From contig JBARRO010000263.1 in NCBI GenBank assembly GCA_049644265.1, forward strand, positions 1-18,918: a DNA stretch of 18,918 nucleotides, in the 5' to 3' direction. The position numbers and the translations under genes were made by a program. The DNA comes from JBARRO01 sp049644265 (GTDB lineage: Bacteria; Bacteroidota; Ignavibacteria; UBA10030). The stretch's first letter is position 1, and the number at the start of each line of letters is the position of its first letter. Of this stretch, positions 14,889 through 18,918 are shown one piece after another. The notes below the pieces were generated by a model. That model worked only from the letters and a program-made list of their open reading frames with translations, searched no databases and was not told the DNA's origin.

Positions 14889-16837
14889 TGCGAGTTTCAC
14901 GTGAAACGGACCCCGTGATGATACACGCCCCCAAAGAGTATTATGACGTCATAGTCGCCGGAGGCGGTCATGCGGGCATCGAGGCTGCGCTGGCGGCGTC
15001 CAGAATGGGGTGCAGCGTTCTTATGGTAACCATGGACAAAAACGCCATCGGGAGAATGTCGTGTAACCCTGCCATCGGTGGAACCGCCAAAGGACACCTG
15101 GTTCGGGAAATCGACGCCCTCGGCGGAGAGATGGGGAAGATAGCCGATACAACAGGAATACAGTTCAAAATGTTGAATCGGTCGAAAGGACCGGCAGTGT
15201 GGTCGCCCCGTTGCCAGAATGACCGGGAGTGGTATTCAAAAGACGCCCGCAGGAGAATTGAAGGCCAAAGCGGATTGGATGTTCTTGAAGACTCAGTCCT
15301 GAACATTGTGACAGAAGAAATGGGTCGCTCGAAAGGCCAGGGAATGAAGGCAATTCGAACGACGGGAGGAAGGATCATTGAATGCAAAGCGTTCGTCCTA
15401 AGCGCCGGTACATTCATGCGCGGTCTGATGCATACGGGTCTGCAAAACCGCCCCGGGGGCCGTTTCGGCGAGCCCGCTTCCATGGGACTGACAGAGAATC
15501 TCGAGAAGATGGGATTTGTGAGCGGCAGGCTCAAAACAGGCACCCCGCCAAGAATCGATATCAACAGCATGGATTTTTCAAAGATTGAAACCCAGGAGAG
15601 CGACAATCCCCCCAAACCATTCTCATTTCAGACAACGGGGATCAAAAACAAGCTCCTCCCGATGTACCTGACCCACACCAACGAACACACGCATAGAACC
15701 CTTCGCAAAGGGTTCGATCGATCTCCTATGTTTACAGGAAGAATTAAGGGAATTGGTCCACGCTACTGTCCTTCCATAGAGGATAAGATTAACAGGTTCA
15801 AAGGAAAAGACCACCATCAGATCTACCTTGAGCCGGAGGGCTACGATACGAACGTTGTCTATGTTAATGGCTTCTCAACAAGTCTGCCGGAGGACGTTCA
15901 ACTCAAAGGACTGAGGACAATTCCTGGCCTTGAACGCGTGACCATGCTGAGGGCAGGATATGCTGTGGAGTACGATTTCTTCCCGCCCCACCAGCTGAAA
16001 CTTACTCTTGAAACAAAGCTCGTCCAGGGACTCTTCTTTGCGGGTCAGGTCAACGGAACATCCGGGTACGAAGAGGCCGCGGGCCAGGGACTCGTCGCGG
16101 GTATTAACGCTGCATTGTGCGTCCAGGACAAGCCGCCGTTCATTCTGAAAAGATCTCAAGCCTATATCGGTGTCCTTGTAGACGATCTCGTCAACAAAAG
16201 CACCGAAGAACCCTATCGGATGTTTACCTCCCGGGCTGAACACAGACTCCTCCTTCGGCAAGACAATGCTGACAGGCGGCTGATGCCCGACGGTCATCGG
16301 TTGGGGCTCATCCCCGAGGGTGTGTTCGCCAGGCTCAGAAAAAAAGAAGAGCTTGTTCGCAACGGACTGGAGTTTGCCGGGAAGCTTTCGCTTAAGCCTT
16401 CAGAGCTCAATCCATATCTCGAACGATCCGGCGGCGAGCCGATAACAGAAAACGAGAAACTCTCAAAGATTGTAAAACGAACAGAAGTGTGTCTGAGCGA
16501 CCTGAGCAAGATTGAAGCCCTAAGCTCGCAGCCTTTCATGACAGCGTTGATGGACCAACCGGACCACGGTTTGGACGAAGAGGTCCTGGAGCAACTGGAG
16601 ATCGAACTTAAATATGAGGGATATATTGACCGGCAAAGGGAACAGATAAAAAAGTTCGACCGTTTTGAATCTGACAGGATTCCCGCGGACTTCGATTTTG
16701 GCAAGCTCTCCTCGCTGTCAGCCGAAGGACGGGAGAAACTTTGCAGGGTTCGTCCGACATCGATTGGCCAGGCTTCAAGGATAAGCGGCGTTACGCCATC
16801 GGACATGTCGGTTCTACTTGTGTATCTCAAAGGTTGA
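14888..16837 (+). CDS. mnmG: tRNA uridine-5-carboxymethylaminomethyl(34) synthesis enzyme MnmG (GidA)
   Basis: MnmG is the FAD-dependent partner of MnmE in wobble-uridine modification. The 649-residue protein has the FAD-binding motif GGGHAG at 25-30, SCNPAIGG at 58-65 with the conserved Cys, the GRLKTGTPPRI block and the GQVNGTSGYEEAAGQGLVAGINAA signature. A helical C-terminal domain ends RPTSIGQASRISGVTPSDMSVLLVYL. The ATG at 14888 overlaps the mnmE stop by one base (TAATG), with AGGGAAG close upstream. This gives about 17 residues before the conserved YYDVIVAGGG, somewhat longer than usual; ATG at 14918 is the alternative. A parS site lies within the extra 5' part. Confidence 0.97.
   Translation: MRVSRETDPVMIHAPKEYYDVIVAGGGHAGIEAALAASRMGCSVLMVTMDKNAIGRMSCNPAIGGTAKGHLVREIDALGGEMGKIADTTGIQFKMLNRSKGPAVWSPRCQNDREWYSKDARRRIEGQSGLDVLEDSVLNIVTEEMGRSKGQGMKAIRTTGGRIIECKAFVLSAGTFMRGLMHTGLQNRPGGRFGEPASMGLTENLEKMGFVSGRLKTGTPPRIDINSMDFSKIETQESDNPPKPFSFQTTGIKNKLLPMYLTHTNEHTHRTLRKGFDRSPMFTGRIKGIGPRYCPSIEDKINRFKGKDHHQIYLEPEGYDTNVVYVNGFSTSLPEDVQLKGLRTIPGLERVTMLRAGYAVEYDFFPPHQLKLTLETKLVQGLFFAGQVNGTSGYEEAAGQGLVAGINAALCVQDKPPFILKRSQAYIGVLVDDLVNKSTEEPYRMFTSRAEHRLLLRQDNADRRLMPDGHRLGLIPEGVFARLRKKEELVRNGLEFAGKLSLKPSELNPYLERSGGEPITENEKLSKIVKRTEVCLSDLSKIEALSSQPFMTALMDQPDHGLDEEVLEQLEIELKYEGYIDRQREQIKKFDRFESDRIPADFDFGKLSSLSAEGREKLCRVRPTSIGQASRISGVTPSDMSVLLVYLKG
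14894..14907. other. parS: parS site 1 (ParB-binding palindrome)
   Basis: GTTTCACGTGAAAC is a perfect 14-bp palindrome and matches the core of the conserved chromosomal parS consensus TGTTTCACGTGAAACA at 14 of 16, with only the two outermost bases differing. ParB binds such sites near the origin and spreads to form the partition complex. It is about 4.3 kb from the candidate oriC and lies inside the mnmG reading frame if the 14888 start is used. Confidence 0.85.
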
Positions 16838-16857
16838 CCCGGTCTCCCGGACTTGCT

Positions 16858-16877
16858 GCCGTTTCACGTGGAACGGC
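16858..16877. other. parS: parS site 2 (ParB-binding palindrome)
   Basis: GTTTCACGTGGAAC (16861-16874) fits the parS core GTTnCACGTGnAAC. Flanking GCC and GGC extend the symmetry to 20 bp (16858-16877) with only one mismatched pair. It lies in the 50-bp gap between the mnmG stop and the rsmG start, about 2 kb from parS site 1. In RNA the palindrome could also form a hairpin just before rsmG. Confidence 0.85.
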
Positions 16878-16887
16878 ACACCAAACC

Positions 16888-17622
16888 ATGGAAAACCCCG
16901 AAATCTGGCTAAGAACCATCTGCAAAAGAAACGGCCTCTCGGCTGACGATCGGATGCTGACGCTCATGTCTGATTACGTCAGGCTTTTGCTGGAATGGAA
17001 CCAAAAGATCAACCTGATTTCCCGAAAAGACGAGGCCAACGTCTGGGAGAACCACATCCTCCACTCGATCTCCCTGCTTTTCAAAGTCAGGCTTGCTGAG
17101 GGGTCGAAAGTTCTGGATCTGGGAACGGGCGGAGGGCTTCCAGGCATCCCCCTAAGCATCCTTTGCCCATCCCTGTCGTTTACCTTGCTCGATGCGACCC
17201 AGAAGAAGGTCAACGCAGTGGAGGATATGACAAATCGGCTCGGAATAAGCAATGTAGAGACACATTGGGGGAGGGCCGAAGACCTTGCCGGGAACAAGTT
17301 GTTTCAGAAGAAATTTGACTATGTTGTCGCCAGGGCGGTTGCCCCCCTTCAGGACCTCTTTCGCCTGGCTACCCCTTTGCTGGTCTCCGGGAGCGGCAAA
17401 AAGCATTCCTGGAACAAGAGCGGCAGCGCGGCCGCATCTCCCGTTGCACCACCCGCCCTGGTCACACTGAAGGGAGGCCTGTTGGACAAAGAATTGCAGG
17501 AGTTTCAACGAGAATCAAATGGAGCATTTGTAACGGTTACAAACCTGGTCTTTGAAGGCTCTGAACAGGTGCTTGCAAGCGACAAGAAGATAGTCGTAGT
17601 CAGTCCCAAAAACGGTGCATAA
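16888..17622 (+). CDS. rsmG: 16S rRNA (guanine-N7)-methyltransferase RsmG (GidB)
   Basis: RsmG methylates N7 of G527 (E. coli numbering) in 16S rRNA using S-adenosylmethionine; its loss gives low-level streptomycin resistance in known bacteria. The 244-residue product shows the family opening YVRLLLEWNQKINLIS, the SAM-binding motif LDLGTGGGLPGIPL at 76-89, and VVARAVAPL at 146-154 before the LKGG block. A Ser/Ala/Pro-rich stretch at about 169-190 enlarges the loop between that block and LKGG and is not typical. The frame is open upstream to 16741, but the family start fits ATG at 16888, which clears the mnmG stop and parS. No clear ribosome binding site is seen. murQ begins immediately after the stop. 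Confidence 0.96.
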   Translation: MENPEIWLRTICKRNGLSADDRMLTLMSDYVRLLLEWNQKINLISRKDEANVWENHILHSISLLFKVRLAEGSKVLDLGTGGGLPGIPLSILCPSLSFTLLDATQKKVNAVEDMTNRLGISNVETHWGRAEDLAGNKLFQKKFDYVVARAVAPLQDLFRLATPLLVSGSGKKHSWNKSGSAAASPVAPPALVTLKGGLLDKELQEFQRESNGAFVTVTNLVFEGSEQVLASDKKIVVVSPKNGA

Positions 17623-18582
17623 GTGGCAGACCAGAAGAAACTCTTCGAACAGCTCAAAACTCTTACCACTGAGCAACGGAATCCGGCGAGCATGGACATC
17701 GACGCCCGGACCACCGTCGAGATCTTGTCGGTTATCTCGAGTGAGGATAAGCGGATTGCGACTGCGGTGGAATCGCAGATTTCGTTTATCGCCGAGGCGG
17801 TGGAACTTGTGGTTCACGCTCTTAAGAACGATGGGCGGTTGCTTTACGTCGGCGCCGGGACAAGCGGTCGACTCGGAGTTCTCGATGCGGTGGAATGCCC
17901 TCCGACATTTGGTACAGATCCAACGATGGTCCAGGGTCTGATCGCGGGAGGGGAGAAAGCGATGTTTAAAGCTCAGGAAGGAGCCGAAGACAAGGAAGAA
18001 AACGGCGCACGGGACATTGACGAAAAAAAAGTCCATGCCGGCGACGTGGTCTGCGGCATAGCTGCAAGTTTGAGGACACCCTACGTCATTGGCGCCGTCA
18101 AAAGAGCAAAACAACATGGGGCACACACGCTCTACGTCACGACAAACCCGAGAACGAAATTTCAGTCTGCGGAGTTCTCAGAATTGGCGAAGGCGGTCGA
18201 TGTAGCGATTTGTCCGGAGGTGGGTCCGGAGATCCTCATGGGCTCGACGCGAATGAAATCTGGCACCGCCCAGAAACTGGTCCTCAACATGATCACCACC
18301 ACGGCGATGATCCGCTTGGGCAAGGTCTACGAGAACATGATGATCGATCTGCAGATGACGAACGAAAAACTCCGGGAGCGCGCCAAGCGCATTGTCATGA
18401 CGATAACCGGTGTCAGCTACGACACGGCAGCCGAATTCCTGGATAAAGCAGACGGCCACGTTAAAACGGCACTGGTAATGATCAAGGGGAATGTTACGCG
18501 CGACGAGGCACGTGGGCGGCTCCTTAAAGCGGACGGATTCGTAAGGGCGGCCATCGAAGGTAAAGAATACCGGATCACGTAG
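17623..18582 (+). CDS. murQ: N-acetylmuramic acid 6-phosphate etherase
   Basis: MurQ cleaves the lactyl ether of MurNAc-6-phosphate to give GlcNAc-6-phosphate and D-lactate in peptidoglycan recycling. The 319-residue protein has a SIS domain with VGAGTSGRLGVLDAVECPPTFG at about 76-97. Glu91 and Glu122 (in EGAED) keep the 31-residue spacing of the catalytic Glu83 and Glu114 of E. coli MurQ. Later blocks GPEILMGSTRMKSGTAQKLVLN and KVYENMMIDLQMTNEKL are also family hallmarks. The GTG start directly follows the rsmG stop with no gap, so translation is probably coupled. It stands where parA is found in many genomes. Confidence 0.96.
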   Translation: MADQKKLFEQLKTLTTEQRNPASMDIDARTTVEILSVISSEDKRIATAVESQISFIAEAVELVVHALKNDGRLLYVGAGTSGRLGVLDAVECPPTFGTDPTMVQGLIAGGEKAMFKAQEGAEDKEENGARDIDEKKVHAGDVVCGIAASLRTPYVIGAVKRAKQHGAHTLYVTTNPRTKFQSAEFSELAKAVDVAICPEVGPEILMGSTRMKSGTAQKLVLNMITTTAMIRLGKVYENMMIDLQMTNEKLRERAKRIVMTITGVSYDTAAEFLDKADGHVKTALVMIKGNVTRDEARGRLLKADGFVRAAIEGKEYRIT

Positions 18583-18590
18583 AGGGAAAC

Positions 18591-18918
18591 ATGTCCAAAG
18601 CTCCAACATTCGATATCGACGTCTATCCGCCGTTCGAGGGCTTCCCGAAGGAAGGGATAGCTTTTTTCAAGAAGCTCAAAAGGAATAATAGTCGCGAGTG
18701 GTTTGAAAAGCATAAGGGAGAGTATGAGGAACAAGTGAAGCTTCCGATGCAATGTCTGGTTGCTGCCCTTCGGCCCCATTTTGCTCGATTCGCACCGGAA
18801 TACGAGCTGAACCCCAAGCGCGCAATCTTCCGAATCTACAGAGACGTCCGTTTTAGTAAAGACAAGACACCATACAAGACACACGTTGCGGCTCATTTTG
18901 TTCTTCGCGGCAAGCCCA
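18591..18918 (+). CDS. DUF2461 family protein (5' part)
   Basis: The frame runs off the window after 109 codons. The visible part includes GIAFFKKLKRNNSREWFEKHK, YEEQVKLPMQCLVAALRPHF and the strongly conserved FRIYRDVRFSKDKTPYKTH, which together are the DUF2461 (TIGR02453) pattern. Family members are about 220-230 residues, so roughly half is present. The function is unknown. The ATG is preceded by AGAGGGA with four bases of spacing and lies 8 bp after the murQ stop, so it is likely in the same operon. Confidence 0.9.
   Translation, partial: MSKAPTFDIDVYPPFEGFPKEGIAFFKKLKRNNSREWFEKHKGEYEEQVKLPMQCLVAALRPHFARFAPEYELNPKRAIFRIYRDVRFSKDKTPYKTHVAAHFVLRGKP

Noticed and set aside
1..18918. CRISPR arrays, insertion sequences, phage or toxin-antitoxin modules, tRNA and rRNA genes
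   Set aside because: Reading both strands showed no regular spaced repeats, transposase-like frames, terminal repeats or RNA gene signatures; the window is core genome throughout.

Overview
This window is a bacterial chromosomal replication-origin region with almost nothing but conserved housekeeping genes. Every clear gene left of about 10.3 kb is on the minus strand (dnaA, dnaN, recF, a dciA/DUF721 gene, gyrB, gyrA, then a Rossmann-fold NADP oxidoreductase). Every gene right of about 10.7 kb is on the plus strand (rpmH, rnpA, yidD, yidC, mnmE, mnmG, rsmG, murQ and the start of a DUF2461 gene). The single orientation switch lies in the 417-bp dnaA-rpmH gap. That gap holds a perfect DnaA box and near matches, as expected if replication starts there and transcription runs with the forks.

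Organism: YidC has a large periplasmic domain and MurQ is present, so this is a diderm (Gram-negative) bacterium. The order dnaA-dnaN-recF-dciA-gyrB-gyrA, the DUF2461 gene, and candidate promoters of the Bacteroidota type (TTG plus TAnnTTTG) suggest the Fibrobacterota-Chlorobiota-Bacteroidota group, perhaps Ignavibacteria or a relative. This is inference from gene order and motifs. Base composition is moderate GC, with clearly AT-richer intergenic regions around dnaA.

Layout: 1-17 is the likely 5' tip of a minus-strand gene. 147-836 is an F420-dependent-NADP-reductase-like protein. 1090-5749 is gyrA and gyrB, preceded by dciA and recF (29-bp overlap). 7191-7274 holds a perfect 11-bp hairpin between dnaN and recF. 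8391-8863 is an AT-rich spacer between dnaA and dnaN with a hairpin and weak DnaA boxes, possibly a second origin lobe. 10307-10723 is the best oriC candidate. 10724-13357 is rpmH-rnpA-yidD-yidC, closed by a rho-independent terminator at 13378-13413. 13485-18918 is an mnmE-mnmG-rsmG-murQ-DUF2461 run with very tight spacing.

The most notable signals beyond the genes are two ParB-binding (parS) palindromes, at 14894-14907 (inside the mnmG 5' end) and 16861-16874 (just before rsmG). parA and parB are not downstream of rsmG, where they often sit; murQ is there instead. I found no CRISPR array, insertion sequence, prophage, tRNA or rRNA, and no convincing new multi-gene system.
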